Assembly (NCBI RefSeq): GCF_900109035.1
Contig: NZ_FNYD01000003.1
Span: 248,001-312,000 of the forward strand
Length of the DNA: 64,000 bases
Source: Cribrihabitans marinus
Lineage (GTDB): Bacteria > Pseudomonadota > Alphaproteobacteria > Rhodobacterales > Rhodobacteraceae
Direction of reading: 5' to 3'
Part shown: positions 19,179 through 28,302 of the stretch, one piece after another
Position numbering within the stretch: the stretch's first letter is position 1
How the letters are laid out: every line of letters starts with the position of its first letter
Program-made: the position numbers and the translations under genes
Notes under the pieces: model-generated
Seen by the model: the letters and a program-made list of their open reading frames with translations, nothing else
Database searches by the model: none
Told to the model about the DNA's origin: nothing

Positions 19179-19952
19179 ATGTCGCTATCGGGAAAGACGG
19201 TCATCGTCACCGGATCGAATTCGGGGATCGGGCTGGGCATCGCGCGCGAGATGGCGCGGGCGGGGGCCGATGTGGTGCTGAACTCGTTCACCGACAGCGA
19301 CGAGGATCACGCGCTGGCCGAGGAAATTGCAAAGGAGTTCGGGACCGACGCGCGCTATATCAAGGCGGACATGTCCAAGGGCGACGAGTGCCGGTCGCTG
19401 ATCGAGCAGGCCGGACGCTGCGACGTGCTGATCAACAATGCCGGGATCCAGCATGTCGCGCCGATCGACGAGTTTCCGGCCGACAAGTGGGACGCGATCA
19501 TCGCCATCAACCTGACCTCGGCCTTTCACACCACCGCCGCGGCGCTGCCGATGATGCGCAAGGCGGGCTGGGGCCGGGTGGTCAACATCGCCAGCGCCCA
19601 CGGGCTGACCGCGTCGCCCTACAAATCCGCCTATATCGCCGCCAAGCACGGGATCGTCGGGCTGACCAAGACCGTGGCGCTGGAGACCGCCCGCGAGCCG
19701 ATCACCGCCAACGCGATCTGTCCGGGCTATGTGCTGACGCCCATCGTCGAAAAGCAGATCCCCGACCAGATGAAGACCCACGGCATGAGCCGCGAGGAAG
19801 TGATCGAGAACGTCATGCTGTCGCGCCAGCCGTCCAAGGAATTCGCCACGGTCGAGCAGATGGGCGGCACTGCGGTCTTCCTGTGTTCGGACGCGGCGGC
19901 GCAGATCACCGGCACGACCATTTCGGTCGATGGCGGCTGGACGGCGCTGTGA
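19179..19952 (+). CDS. bdhA: 3-hydroxybutyrate dehydrogenase
   Basis: The 257-residue short-chain dehydrogenase interconverts 3-hydroxybutyrate and acetoacetate with NAD, linking polyhydroxybutyrate turnover to central metabolism. The cofactor motif T-G-S-N-S-G-I-G is at 11-18, N-N-A-G at 86-89, and the catalytic Ser139, Tyr152 and Lys156 lie in I-A-S-A-H-G and S-A-Y-I-A-A-K-H-G. The I-A-S-A-H-G-L and C-terminal D-G-G-W-T-A motifs are characteristic of the BdhA subfamily. AGGAGG at 19165-19170 precedes the ATG. It is followed immediately by a patatin gene. Confidence 0.95.
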   Translation: MSLSGKTVIVTGSNSGIGLGIAREMARAGADVVLNSFTDSDEDHALAEEIAKEFGTDARYIKADMSKGDECRSLIEQAGRCDVLINNAGIQHVAPIDEFPADKWDAIIAINLTSAFHTTAAALPMMRKAGWGRVVNIASAHGLTASPYKSAYIAAKHGIVGLTKTVALETAREPITANAICPGYVLTPIVEKQIPDQMKTHGMSREEVIENVMLSRQPSKEFATVEQMGGTAVFLCSDAAAQITGTTISVDGGWTAL

Positions 19953-19953
19953 G

Positions 19954-21006
19954 GTGACGGCGCGCAGAAAGCGGAAGGTGGTAAAGCGGATCAATCTGGC
20001 CCTGCAGGGCGGCGGCGCGCATGGCGCCTATACCTGGGGCGTTCTGGATCGCCTGCTGGAGGATGACGGCATCGAGATCGCCGCGATCACCGGCACCTCG
20101 GCCGGGGCGCTGAACGGGGCTGCGCTCAAGGCGGGCATGGTCGCCGGCGGGCGCGAGGGCGCGCGCGACACGCTGGACCGGCTGTGGGCGCGGATGGGCG
20201 CCATCGGCGACATGCGGCTGTCGGGCTGGATGTTCGCGCTCGAGCCGGCGCAGGTGGCGCAGGCGATGGAGTATTCGCTGCCGTTCTCCTTTGCCGACAC
20301 CTGGTCGCGCATGGTGTCGCCCTATGCCTACGGGCCATTCTACCGCAACCCGCTGAGCCCTGTGGTCGAGGCGTTCGACTATGACAAGGTCTGCGCCGGC
20401 GAAGGGCCGGAGCTGTTCATCTGCGCCACGCGCGTGCGCACCGGCAAGATCCGCATCTTTTCCGGCGCCGAGATCTCGACCGAGGCAATCCTGGCCTCGG
20501 CCTGCCTGCCGACGGTGTTCCAGGCGGTCGAAATCGACGACCCGCGCACCGGCCGGCGCGAGGCCTACTGGGATGGCGGCTATACCGGCAATCCGGCGCT
20601 GTTTCCGCTGTTCAACACCGGGCTGCCGGATGACGTGGTGATCGTGAACATCAACCCGCTGGAACGCGATGAGTTGCCGAAGACGCCGCAGCAGATCCAG
20701 AACCGGATAAACGAGATCAGCTTCAACTCCTCGCTATTGCGCGAGTTGCGGGCGATCAGCTTCGTTGGCCGGTTGCTGGACGAGGGCGCGCTGGAACGCG
20801 GTCGGATGAGCCGGGTCCTGGTCCACATGATCGCCGATGACGCGCTGATGACGGGGCTGTCGGTGGCCACCAAGATGGTGCCGATGCCGACCGTGCTTCA
20901 TGGGCTGAAGACCGCCGGGCGCGACGCTGCCGACCGGTTCCTGGCGGCGCATCGCGACGACCTGGGCGTGCGTGGCACGGTCGACCTGGCCGAAATGTTC
21001 AACTGA
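19954..21006 (+). CDS. Patatin-like phospholipase / acyl hydrolase
   Basis: The start GTG at 19954, just after the bdhA stop, gives 350 residues; GTG at 19978 or ATG at 19930 are alternatives. The oxyanion hole G-G-G-A-H-G (19-24), nucleophile Ser49 in G-T-S-A-G, and Asp207 in D-G-G form the patatin Ser-Asp dyad. It lacks a signal peptide, so it probably acts in the cytoplasm. The operon with bdhA suggests a role in storage polymer or lipid turnover; the substrate is not shown by the sequence. It ends 1 nt before the convergent DUF502 gene. Confidence 0.88.
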   Translation: MTARRKRKVVKRINLALQGGGAHGAYTWGVLDRLLEDDGIEIAAITGTSAGALNGAALKAGMVAGGREGARDTLDRLWARMGAIGDMRLSGWMFALEPAQVAQAMEYSLPFSFADTWSRMVSPYAYGPFYRNPLSPVVEAFDYDKVCAGEGPELFICATRVRTGKIRIFSGAEISTEAILASACLPTVFQAVEIDDPRTGRREAYWDGGYTGNPALFPLFNTGLPDDVVIVNINPLERDELPKTPQQIQNRINEISFNSSLLRELRAISFVGRLLDEGALERGRMSRVLVHMIADDALMTGLSVATKMVPMPTVLHGLKTAGRDAADRFLAAHRDDLGVRGTVDLAEMFN

Positions 21007-21702
21007 TCATTCGGGCGGATCTTCGGGCTCGGGCGGCCGGGTCGGATCCTTCTCGTTGGGATAGACGAGACCCGCGGAGATCACCAGCTTGGCGGCCTCC
21101 TCGATGGTCATGTCCAGTTCGATCACGTCCTCGGCGGGAAAGAACAGCAGGAAGCCCGATGTGGGGTTCGGCGTGGTCGGCACGAAGATGCTGTAGAGCG
21201 TGCCGCCGGTCTCGGCCCGGCGGGCCACCTCGCCACGCGCGCTGGTCGAGATGAAGCCGATGGCCCAGATGCCCCGGCGCGGATACTGGATCAGGCAGGC
21301 CTTTTCGAAGCTGCGCTCGGACTGGGCAAAGACCGTCTCCGAGATCTGCTTGATCCCGGAATAGATCGAGCGGACCACCGGCATCCGGTTCACCAGGCTT
21401 TCGGCGAAATGGATCAGCGAGCGGCCGATCAGCCCCTTGGCGATCCAGCCGACGATCACCGTGAAGACCAGGAAGATGATGACCCCGAGGCCGCGCAGGT
21501 TGATGCCGATATACTGTTCGGGGCGGAACTGGTGCGGGATCAGGGGCAGGACGAACCCGTCGATCCAGCCGACCACCGACCAGATCAGCCAGATGGTCAG
21601 GCCGACCGGGGCAATGACCACCAGCCCGGTCAGGAAGGACGCCCGGAACCCGGACAGCATCCCCCCGCGCCGCTGCGGTTCCTCGTCGAATGGCGTGTTC
21701 AT
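21007..21702 (-). CDS. DUF502 membrane protein
   Basis: The start MNTPFDEEP at 21702 gives 231 residues; the open frame upstream has no feature. Two transmembrane helices are seen at about 20-45 (FLTGLVVIAPVGLTIWLIW) and 70-95 (GVIIFLVFTVIVGWIAKGL), then the conserved DUF502 segment R-S-I-Y-S-G-I-K-Q-I and F-V-P-T-T-P-N-P-T-S-G-F. The acidic/proline C-terminus ends in EPEDPPE. Function is not established for the family. The gene abuts the patatin gene convergently. Confidence 0.88.
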   Translation of the reverse strand: MNTPFDEEPQRRGGMLSGFRASFLTGLVVIAPVGLTIWLIWSVVGWIDGFVLPLIPHQFRPEQYIGINLRGLGVIIFLVFTVIVGWIAKGLIGRSLIHFAESLVNRMPVVRSIYSGIKQISETVFAQSERSFEKACLIQYPRRGIWAIGFISTSARGEVARRAETGGTLYSIFVPTTPNPTSGFLLFFPAEDVIELDMTIEEAAKLVISAGLVYPNEKDPTRPPEPEDPPE

Positions 21703-21781
21703 GGCGGTCCCAGATTGCTCCCCGTGGGAAATTAGGCATTTCCGCGGGCGGCTACAATGGCTTGTCGCCCCGGGGCGGCAA

Positions 21782-22696
21782 CTATCGGGGCAGGGCGCCC
21801 AACGCGCGGGCAATCCGGGCCGCAAGCCGCGCATTGTTGCGCACCAGCGCGATATTGGCGTCCAGAGAGCGGCCCTTGGTGCGCTCGTAGATGCGCTGCA
21901 GCAGGTAGGGGGTCACTGCCTTGCCGGCGATGCGGTGGGTGGCGGCGTCGGCCTGCGCCTCGGCGATGATCGGCGCCAGCTCGGCGGCCGGGATCTGGTC
22001 GGCCGCCGGGATCGGGTTGGCGACCAGCTGCCCGCCGGGCAGGCCCAGCGCGCGCCGGGCGGCATGGGCGCGGGCAATCGCCTCGGGGTCGTCCATGCGC
22101 AGGGGCGCCTTCTGGTTCGATTGCGCCGACCAGAAGGCGGGAAAGGCATCCTGCCCGAAGGCGATGACCGGCACACCCAGGGTTTCCAGCACCTCCAGCG
22201 TCTTGGGCAGGTCCAGGATGGCCTTGGCGCCGGCGGCCACGACTGTCACCGGCGTCTGGGCCAGCTCATGCAGGTCGGCGGAGATGTCGAACGTGGCCTC
22301 GGCCCCCTTGTGCACGCCGCCGATGCCGCCGGTGGCGAAGACCTCGATGCCAGCGTGATGCGCGGCAATCATGGTGGCCGCCACCGTCGTCGCCCCGGTG
22401 CCGCCGCTGGCCAGGCAGGCCGCCATGTCGGCGCGGCTGAGCTTGGCGACGCCCTTGGCCCGGCCCAGGCTCTGCAGCTGGTCGGGTTCCAGCCCCACAT
22501 GCAACCGGCCCTCGATCACCGCGACGGTAGCCGGCACCGCGCCGCCATCGCGGATGTCCTGCGCGACCTGCGCGGCCACCTCGACATTCTGCGGATGCGG
22601 CATGCCGTGGGTGATGATGGTGCTTTCCAGCGCGACGACGGGCTGGCCATTGGCGCGGGCCTGCCGCACCTCGTCCGAGAATTGAAGGTCGATCAC
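21782..22696 (-). CDS. psuG: Pseudouridine-5'-phosphate glycosidase
   Basis: The 304-residue enzyme splits pseudouridine 5'-phosphate to uracil and ribose 5-phosphate. Typical motifs are V-V-A-L-E-S-T-I-I-T-H-G-M-P near the start, G-G-T-G-A-T-T-V-A-A-T-M, F-A-T-G-G-I-G-G-V-H-K-G and D-I-S-A-D-L. The GTG start at 22696 overlaps the stop of the kinase gene (GTGA), which fixes the start and couples the two genes. With psuK upstream it forms a complete pseudouridine salvage pair. No transporter is adjacent. Confidence 0.93.
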   Translation of the reverse strand: MIDLQFSDEVRQARANGQPVVALESTIITHGMPHPQNVEVAAQVAQDIRDGGAVPATVAVIEGRLHVGLEPDQLQSLGRAKGVAKLSRADMAACLASGGTGATTVAATMIAAHHAGIEVFATGGIGGVHKGAEATFDISADLHELAQTPVTVVAAGAKAILDLPKTLEVLETLGVPVIAFGQDAFPAFWSAQSNQKAPLRMDDPEAIARAHAARRALGLPGGQLVANPIPAADQIPAAELAPIIAEAQADAATHRIAGKAVTPYLLQRIYERTKGRSLDANIALVRNNARLAARIARALGALPR

Positions 22697-23586
22697 AGCG
22701 GGGTCTCTCCTGATACGTATGTTGCGGCCGCGTGCAGGGCGCGATCCAGCGCGGCCTCGCGGTCGGTGCCCTCGGCCTCGGCTGCGATATGGGCTGCCAT
22801 GAACGTGTCGCCGGCGCCGGTCACACGGGTCACCAGCACCTCGGGCGGAGTGCGCGAGATCACGCGCTCGGCGCTGGCCTCGGTCGCGTTGCGGCCGCCA
22901 TCGGTGACCAGTGCGCGCAGGGCGCCGCGCTCGATCAGCCCGCGCGCGGCGCTGTCGGAGCCGTCGAACTCGGTCTGGCACAGCAGCCCGGCCTCTTCCA
23001 GATTGACATAGAGCGTGGCGCGCGCGTGCTGCAGGAACGGGCGCAGGCGTTCGGCCTTGCCGGGCGAGGCCGGGGCCACGCGCAGGTCGGCGCGGGCAAA
23101 GGCGGGGCTGGCGGCGATCTCTTCCAGAAGGGACTGCGTCAGGTTGCCGTCAAGTGCCACCAGTCCGTCATAGGGCGATGCCGCGCTGCCCAGCCGCCCG
23201 TCCTGCAGCGGCCGCAGGATCTTGGCGCCCGCCGCCTCGAGCGAGTGGGCATCGGCAATCGCCGCGATCAGCCCGTTGGCGCCCTCGACCGCCATGTAGC
23301 GGTCGGTGGGCAGATCCTCCGAGCGGTAGACATGGCCGGCATCCATCCCCAGCTGCAGGCAGGCGCGAACAAGCTCGTCGCCCTCGGCATCGCGCCCGAT
23401 GGCGGTCAGCAGCACCGGGGTCATGCCGAAGCGCACCAGCGTCATGGCGATGTTCATCGCCACGCCGCCCGGCAGGCGGGTGATGCGCCCGGGCACGTCC
23501 GAGCCCTGCCGCATGTGGCTGGCCGAACGCCCGATCACGTCCCACAGCACCGAGCCGATGCACAGGATATCCGTCCTCGCGGTCAT
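22693..23586 (-). CDS. psuK: PfkB-family pseudouridine kinase
   Basis: The start MTARTDILCIGS at 23586 gives 297 residues. PfkB-family features are the N-terminal G-G-V-A-M-N-I-A (40-47) and the C-terminal T-G-A-G-D-T-F (256-262) with the catalytic aspartate Asp260. The PfkB fold alone does not name the substrate, but the overlap with psuG makes pseudouridine the likely one: it would phosphorylate pseudouridine for cleavage by PsuG. Confidence 0.85.
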   Translation of the reverse strand: MTARTDILCIGSVLWDVIGRSASHMRQGSDVPGRITRLPGGVAMNIAMTLVRFGMTPVLLTAIGRDAEGDELVRACLQLGMDAGHVYRSEDLPTDRYMAVEGANGLIAAIADAHSLEAAGAKILRPLQDGRLGSAASPYDGLVALDGNLTQSLLEEIAASPAFARADLRVAPASPGKAERLRPFLQHARATLYVNLEEAGLLCQTEFDGSDSAARGLIERGALRALVTDGGRNATEASAERVISRTPPEVLVTRVTGAGDTFMAAHIAAEAEGTDREAALDRALHAAATYVSGETPL

Positions 23587-23630
23587 GCCAGCCTCATGCC
23601 GCCAATCGCGGCAGCGCGCAAGGGGCGGTG

Positions 23631-24425
23631 TCAGGGCACATGGAAGGTCAGCGAGGCCCAGAGCGATTCCCACACCTCGCGACGGCCCTCGAGCGGGCGC
23701 AGGACCACGGCGTTGAGCAGGTAATCGTGACCGGATGCCACCGGGATCAGCGCCTCGCCGCGCGCATCGGTGCGCAGGACCGAGCGCGTCACCGTGCCGT
23801 CCGGCGCGCGGGCAAAAACCTCGACCGGTACCTCGGCGCGCGGCGCATCGCGATAGAGCAGGCGCACCCGCATCCCCTCGCCGGGCGGGTCCGCGTAGGG
23901 GTTGTTGAGGGCCACGAACTCGGTCTCCATGCCGGCGGCGGCATCGGCCCCGCGGGCGGATCCCACGGCGACGAGGGACTTGGCGTGGCGCGTGTAGCTT
24001 TCGAAGAAGTCGGTCAGCGGAAGCCCGCGCGCAAGGTGCCGGCTGCGCAGATCGCCCAGCTCCTTTTCGTCGGTGAAGGCCTGGAATTTCTCCCAGGTCT
24101 TGTATTTGACCGAAGCCGGTTCCGTCTCGTGCAGGATGACAAGCAGGCCGTTCCTGACCTGCGCGCCCTGCAGCGCCGGGATGTCGCCCAGGCGGCCCTC
24201 ATAGGGCGTGACGCGGCCGTCCTGCCGCAGCTCGAACCGCGCGACGGTGTTGGGAAAATACCCCAGCGAGATGCCTTCGAAATCCTGCCCGTTCCGGAGC
24301 GAGGCGGTCACGCCCCGGTCGCTTTCGACTTGATATTGCTCGGGGGCGATCCAAAACTCATGTCCAGCCGCCGGCAGTGCGGGGACGGCCGCGAGGCAAA
24401 ACAGGACAAGGGTGCGTGGGTTCAT
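23631..24425 (-). CDS. Exported DUF4198-type protein, possible metal-uptake accessory
   Basis: ATG at 24425 (M-N-P-R-T-L) gives 264 residues; a TTG two codons upstream (24431) has the better-spaced AAAGGA site. A signal peptide (LVLFCLAAVPALPAAG) is followed by H-E-F-W-I-A-P, the typical mature start of DUF4198 proteins. A later beta domain (MRVRLLYRDAPRAEVPVEVFA) looks like a carboxypeptidase-regulatory-like sandwich. Some DUF4198 proteins are linked with nickel or cobalt uptake. The divergent HupE-like gene next door supports a periplasmic metal role, by inference only. Confidence 0.78.
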   Translation of the reverse strand: MNPRTLVLFCLAAVPALPAAGHEFWIAPEQYQVESDRGVTASLRNGQDFEGISLGYFPNTVARFELRQDGRVTPYEGRLGDIPALQGAQVRNGLLVILHETEPASVKYKTWEKFQAFTDEKELGDLRSRHLARGLPLTDFFESYTRHAKSLVAVGSARGADAAAGMETEFVALNNPYADPPGEGMRVRLLYRDAPRAEVPVEVFARAPDGTVTRSVLRTDARGEALIPVASGHDYLLNAVVLRPLEGRREVWESLWASLTFHVP

Positions 24426-25566
24426 GGTCAAGATCGGTCCTTTGGTGTTTCACAAGCTGCGTCTTGCACTGATCCTGTCAAGCCTTTGGATGGCCATGGG
24501 TCCCGCGGCCGCGCATGAGGTCACGCCGACGATCGGGGATTTCTCGGTCGAGGACGGCACGCTGCGGCTGGAACTGCGCATGAATGTCGAGGCCTTCCTG
24601 GCCGGCATCGACCTGGACGGGCTGGACGATACCGACGAGGCCGCGGAATCGCCGGATTATGACGCGCTGCGCAAGCTGGACGCGCCCCGGCTGCAGCCGC
24701 GCATCCGGGCCTTTGCGCTGGACTGGCTGGACCGGCTGGATGTGCAGGCCGGCGGCCCCGTCGCACTGTCCTACGAGGGGGCGAGCATCCCGGTGGTGGG
24801 CAACGCCGACCTGCCGCGCGCCTCGACACTGCTGTTCACCGGCCCGGTGCCCCCCGGCGCGCGGGCGCTGAGCCTGACCTGGCCCGATGGCGCGGGCGCG
24901 CTGGTGCTGCGCCAGCAGGGGGTCGAGGAGCCCTATACCGGTTACATCAACGGCGGCGAGACCAGCCCGGAGATCGCGCTGGCCGGGGGTGCGGCCAAGA
25001 CCGGCTGGGAGACCTTCGTGGACTATATCCCGGTGGGGTTCGATCACATCCTGCCCAAGGGGCTGGATCACATCCTCTTCGTGCTGGGCCTGTTCTTCCT
25101 CAGCCCGCGCCTGCGCCCGCTGATCTGGCAGATCTCGGCCTTCACGCTGGCGCATACGGTGACGCTGGCGCTGGGGGCGCTGGGGGTGGTGCGGGTCGAT
25201 CCGGGCATCGTCGAGCCGCTGATCGCGGCCTCGATCACCTTCGTCGCGCTGGAAAACGTGTTCGCGCGCCGGCTGCATGCCTGGCGGCCGCTGGTGGTGT
25301 TCGGCTTCGGCCTGCTTCACGGGCTGGGGTTCGCCTCGGTGCTGGGCGAGTTCGGCCTGCCGGACGCGCAGTTCCTGCCGGCGCTGATCGGGTTCAACAT
25401 CGGGGTCGAGCTGGGGCAGCTGGCGGTGATCGCGCTGGCGTTTCTCAGCGTCGGGTTCTGGTTCCGCAACAAGTGGTGGTATCGCGGGCGCATCGCCATT
25501 CCCGCCTCGGTCACCATCGCGCTGATCGGCGCCTACTGGGTGGTCGAGCGGACCATGCTGGCTTAG
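24424..25566 (+). CDS. HupE/UreJ-family membrane protein
   Basis: ATG at 24424 gives 380 residues; GTG at 24412 is an alternative. A signal peptide ends after A-A-A-H near residue 31. A soluble domain of about 170 residues follows, then about six transmembrane helices with the family motif G-F-D-H-I-L-P-K-G-L-D-H-I-L-F and H-G-L-G-F-A. HupE/UreJ proteins are thought to move nickel or similar metal ions, and the His residues in the first membrane helix fit this. The start codons of this gene and its divergent neighbour overlap by 2 nt, which is very tight. Confidence 0.85.
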   Translation: MVKIGPLVFHKLRLALILSSLWMAMGPAAAHEVTPTIGDFSVEDGTLRLELRMNVEAFLAGIDLDGLDDTDEAAESPDYDALRKLDAPRLQPRIRAFALDWLDRLDVQAGGPVALSYEGASIPVVGNADLPRASTLLFTGPVPPGARALSLTWPDGAGALVLRQQGVEEPYTGYINGGETSPEIALAGGAAKTGWETFVDYIPVGFDHILPKGLDHILFVLGLFFLSPRLRPLIWQISAFTLAHTVTLALGALGVVRVDPGIVEPLIAASITFVALENVFARRLHAWRPLVVFGFGLLHGLGFASVLGEFGLPDAQFLPALIGFNIGVELGQLAVIALAFLSVGFWFRNKWWYRGRIAIPASVTIALIGAYWVVERTMLA

Positions 25567-26183
25567 GCCATCGCATCGGTGAGGCGGCGCAGCGCCGCGA
25601 GTGGATCCTCCTCCGACCAGATCTCGTCCCCGATGCCGAAAAAGTCGGTATGCGGCGCCAGGCTGCGGACCAGATCGGGCGTCAGGCCGCCCTCGGCCAC
25701 CACCGGCACCTCGATCATCTCGGACCACCATTGGAACAGCTCGGCATCCGCGCGGGTGCCGTCGCCCAGGGTCGAGGCGCCCACCGGGCCGAAGCTGACG
25801 TAATCCGCTCCGGCCTCGCCCGCCGTCATGCCGTCATGGCGCGAGGCGCCGCAATGGCTGCCGACGATGGCGTCGGGCCCGAAGGTCTTGCGCGCGGCCC
25901 GCACCGAGCGGGCGGCATCGCTCAGGTGAACCCCGTCCAGTCCGTGCCGTTCGGCCAGCAGCACATGATCGGAGATCACCACCGCCACGTCGCGGGCATG
26001 GGCCACCTCGCGGCAGCTGTCGGCGGCACGTGCGATCCGCGCCTCGTCCTGCCCGGCCAGCGCCAGGCGGATGCAGGCGATCGCGGCCCCGTCCAGCACC
26101 CGCGCCAGCTGGTCTGCGAAGGTGTCAGGATCGAAGGCGGCCGGGGTGATCAGGTAGATCTGCGGCGTCTCGGGGGCGTCCAT
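25563..26183 (-). CDS. Thiamine-phosphate-synthase-like (ThiE-like) protein
   Basis: The 206-residue protein has a TIM-barrel pattern of the ThiE/TenI family: I-Y-L-I-T-P near the start, V-V-I-S-D-H, L-D-G-V-H-L-S-D, I-V-G-S-H-C-G, A-D-Y-V-S-F-G-P-V and V-V-A-E-G-G-L-T. True ThiE usually has D-G-V-H-L-G-Q-x-D and a T-x-T-K loop; here the sequence reads H-L-S-D-A-A and G-A-S-T-L-G, so activity is uncertain. It overlaps the HupE-like gene convergently by 4 nt. No other thi genes are adjacent. Confidence 0.7.
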   Translation of the reverse strand: MDAPETPQIYLITPAAFDPDTFADQLARVLDGAAIACIRLALAGQDEARIARAADSCREVAHARDVAVVISDHVLLAERHGLDGVHLSDAARSVRAARKTFGPDAIVGSHCGASRHDGMTAGEAGADYVSFGPVGASTLGDGTRADAELFQWWSEMIEVPVVAEGGLTPDLVRSLAPHTDFFGIGDEIWSEEDPLAALRRLTDAMA

Positions 26184-26342
26184 CGCGGCACTCCTGGTTG
26201 TGTCGCTGGCCGTTTAGCGGATCGCGTCGGGGAAGGAAACGGTCAAGCGGCGCGAAACCGGCCGGCTGGCCCCCGTGGTTCGGCTTGCCCCTGCGGCGCG
26301 CGCGGATTAGAGCGGGCACGCCAGTTTCGGAGACCCGCCGCC

Positions 26343-27092
26343 ATGCCCAGCGACCAGCCCCAGCCCGCCCTCGTCCTCGTGCGCCCGCAGATGGGCGAGA
26401 ATATCGGCGCGGCGGCGCGGGCGATGTGGAATTTCGGCCTGGACCGGATGCGCATCGTCGCCCCGCGCGACGGCTGGCCCAACCCCGCGGCGGTGGCGAT
26501 GTCGAGCGGCGCCGGGCGACTGCTGGACGAGGCGCGGCTGAGCGATAAGCTCGCCGATGCGGTCGGCGATTGCAGCTATGTCTATGCCACCACCGCCCGG
26601 GGACGCGGGCTGACGAAGCCGGTGCTGAGCCCCGAGCGTGCGATGGCCGATGCCGCCGCGCGGATCGCGGCCGGAGAGAAGGTCGCGGTGCTGTTCGGCC
26701 CCGAGCGCGCGGGGCTGGAGAACGAGGATGTCGCGCGGGCCAACGCGATCATCTCGGTGCCGGTGAACCCCGAGTTCGCCTCGCTGAACCTGGCGCAATG
26801 CGTGCTGCTGGTCAGCTATGAATGGATGCGCGCGGCGGGTGAGGTGGTGCACGAGGCCGATGTTCCGGCCAAGGGCGACTGGGCCAGCGCGATCGAGATC
26901 GAGAAGCTGGCCACCCATTACGAGGACCGCCTGGGCGAGGCCGGGTTCTTCTACCCGCCCGAGAAGGCCGAAGGCATGAAGATCAACCTGCGCAATCTCT
27001 GGAGCCGTATGCGGCTGACCCGCGCCGACGTGCAGATGCTTCACGGCGTGATGCGGCAGATGGTGCGCTGGAAGGAACGCGACGGCAGCTGA
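26343..27092 (+). CDS. TrmJ-like SPOUT RNA 2'-O-methyltransferase
   Basis: ATG at 26343 (M-P-S-D-Q-P-Q-P) gives 249 residues. SPOUT features of the TrmH/TrmJ group are present: L-V-R-P-Q-M-G-E-N-I-G-A-A-A-R-A-M near the N-terminus, V-A-V-L-F-G-P-E-R-A-G-L and I-S-V-P-V-N-P-E-F-A-S-L-N-L-A-Q-C-V for the knotted SAM site. The C-terminal helical extension (WSRMRLTRADVQMLHGVMRQ) is like TrmJ, which methylates position 32 of tRNA. The exact RNA target is inferred. Confidence 0.88.
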   Translation: MPSDQPQPALVLVRPQMGENIGAAARAMWNFGLDRMRIVAPRDGWPNPAAVAMSSGAGRLLDEARLSDKLADAVGDCSYVYATTARGRGLTKPVLSPERAMADAAARIAAGEKVAVLFGPERAGLENEDVARANAIISVPVNPEFASLNLAQCVLLVSYEWMRAAGEVVHEADVPAKGDWASAIEIEKLATHYEDRLGEAGFFYPPEKAEGMKINLRNLWSRMRLTRADVQMLHGVMRQMVRWKERDGS

Positions 27093-27150
27093 TACTGGAC
27101 CTTGCCGGCGGCGGGCCCTAGCTTGCCGGCGAAGAATGGATGAGGACGGC

Positions 27151-28302
27151 ATGAGCGGCAAGCGCAGCATCTTCGAGGAGGTCACCGAAGACACCCCCAA
27201 GGCCACGGCGCAGCCCGGCCTGATCGACCGTGGGCGCGGCGGTGCGCGGCGGGCGATCCGGGCCTGGCTGATGGTCCTGTTCGCCCTGGTCGTGGTGATG
27301 ATCGCGGTGGGTGGCCTGACCCGGCTGACCGACAGCGGGCTGAGCATCACCGAATGGCGCCCGGTGACCGGAGCGATCCCGCCGACGAGCGCGGCCGACT
27401 GGGAGGCGGAGTTCGACAAGTATCGCCAGATCGACCAGTGGCGGATCCAGAACCAGTGGATGGAGCTGGCGGATTTCAAGGAGATCTACTGGTGGGAATG
27501 GGGCCACCGCCAACTGGGCCGGGTGATCGGCCTGGTCTGGGCGCTGGGGTTCCTGGGCTTCCTGGCCGCGCGGCAGATCCCGGCGGGCTGGACCGGGCGG
27601 CTGCTGCTGCCGGGACTGCTGGGCGGGTTGCAGGGCGCCGTGGGCTGGTGGATGGTCGCCTCGGGCGTGACCCAGGGCGAGGGCATGACCTCGGTCGCCA
27701 GCTACCGTCTGGCGGTGCATCTGGGCCTGGCCTTCGTGATCCTGGGCTTTCTTGGCTGGTATGTCCTCCTGCTGGGCCGAACCGAGCGTGACCTGATGCA
27801 GGCGCGCCGCGCGAAGGAGGCCAAGCTCTTCTCGCTCGGCACGGGGCTGATGCATTTCGCCTTCCTGCAGATCCTTCTGGGCGCGCTGGTGGCCGGCATC
27901 GACGCCGGGCGCAGCTTTACCGACTGGCCGCTGATGGGCGGTCAGATCCTGCCGCCGGATGCCCTGATCCTGGAACCGGCCTGGCGCAATTTCTTCGAGA
28001 ATCCCGGGCTGGTTCAGTGGATCCACCGCGTGTCGGGGTATCTGTTGCTGATCTTCGGCATCGTGGCCTGGATGCGCGGCCGGCACAGCGCCCATGCCCG
28101 CACGCGCTTTGCCTTCAATGCGGTGTTCGCGGCCCTGTCGCTGCAGATCCTTGTGGGCATCGCCACCGTGATCTATGCCGCGCCGTGGCAGGTGGCCATT
28201 GTGCACCAGCTGATCGCGGTGCTGCTGTGGTCGCTGATCCTGCGGGCGCGCTTCCTGTCGGCCTACCCGGTTTCCACTTCTCTCAGGGACGTACCCAAAT
28301 GA
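27151..28302 (+). CDS. ctaA: Heme A synthase
   Basis: The start MSGKRSIFEEV at 27151 is preferred because GAGG lies 5 nt upstream; ATG 27136 is an alternative. The 383-residue protein oxidises heme O to heme A for cytochrome aa3 oxidase. About eight transmembrane helices are seen with the expected histidines His119 (E-W-G-H-R), His190, His292 (I-H-R-V-S-G-Y) and His352 (V-H-Q-L), and the motif G-L-T-R-L-T-D-S-G-L-S. Its stop overlaps the next start (ATGA), though the carboxypeptidase has no obvious link to heme. Confidence 0.95.
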   Translation: MSGKRSIFEEVTEDTPKATAQPGLIDRGRGGARRAIRAWLMVLFALVVVMIAVGGLTRLTDSGLSITEWRPVTGAIPPTSAADWEAEFDKYRQIDQWRIQNQWMELADFKEIYWWEWGHRQLGRVIGLVWALGFLGFLAARQIPAGWTGRLLLPGLLGGLQGAVGWWMVASGVTQGEGMTSVASYRLAVHLGLAFVILGFLGWYVLLLGRTERDLMQARRAKEAKLFSLGTGLMHFAFLQILLGALVAGIDAGRSFTDWPLMGGQILPPDALILEPAWRNFFENPGLVQWIHRVSGYLLLIFGIVAWMRGRHSAHARTRFAFNAVFAALSLQILVGIATVIYAAPWQVAIVHQLIAVLLWSLILRARFLSAYPVSTSLRDVPK

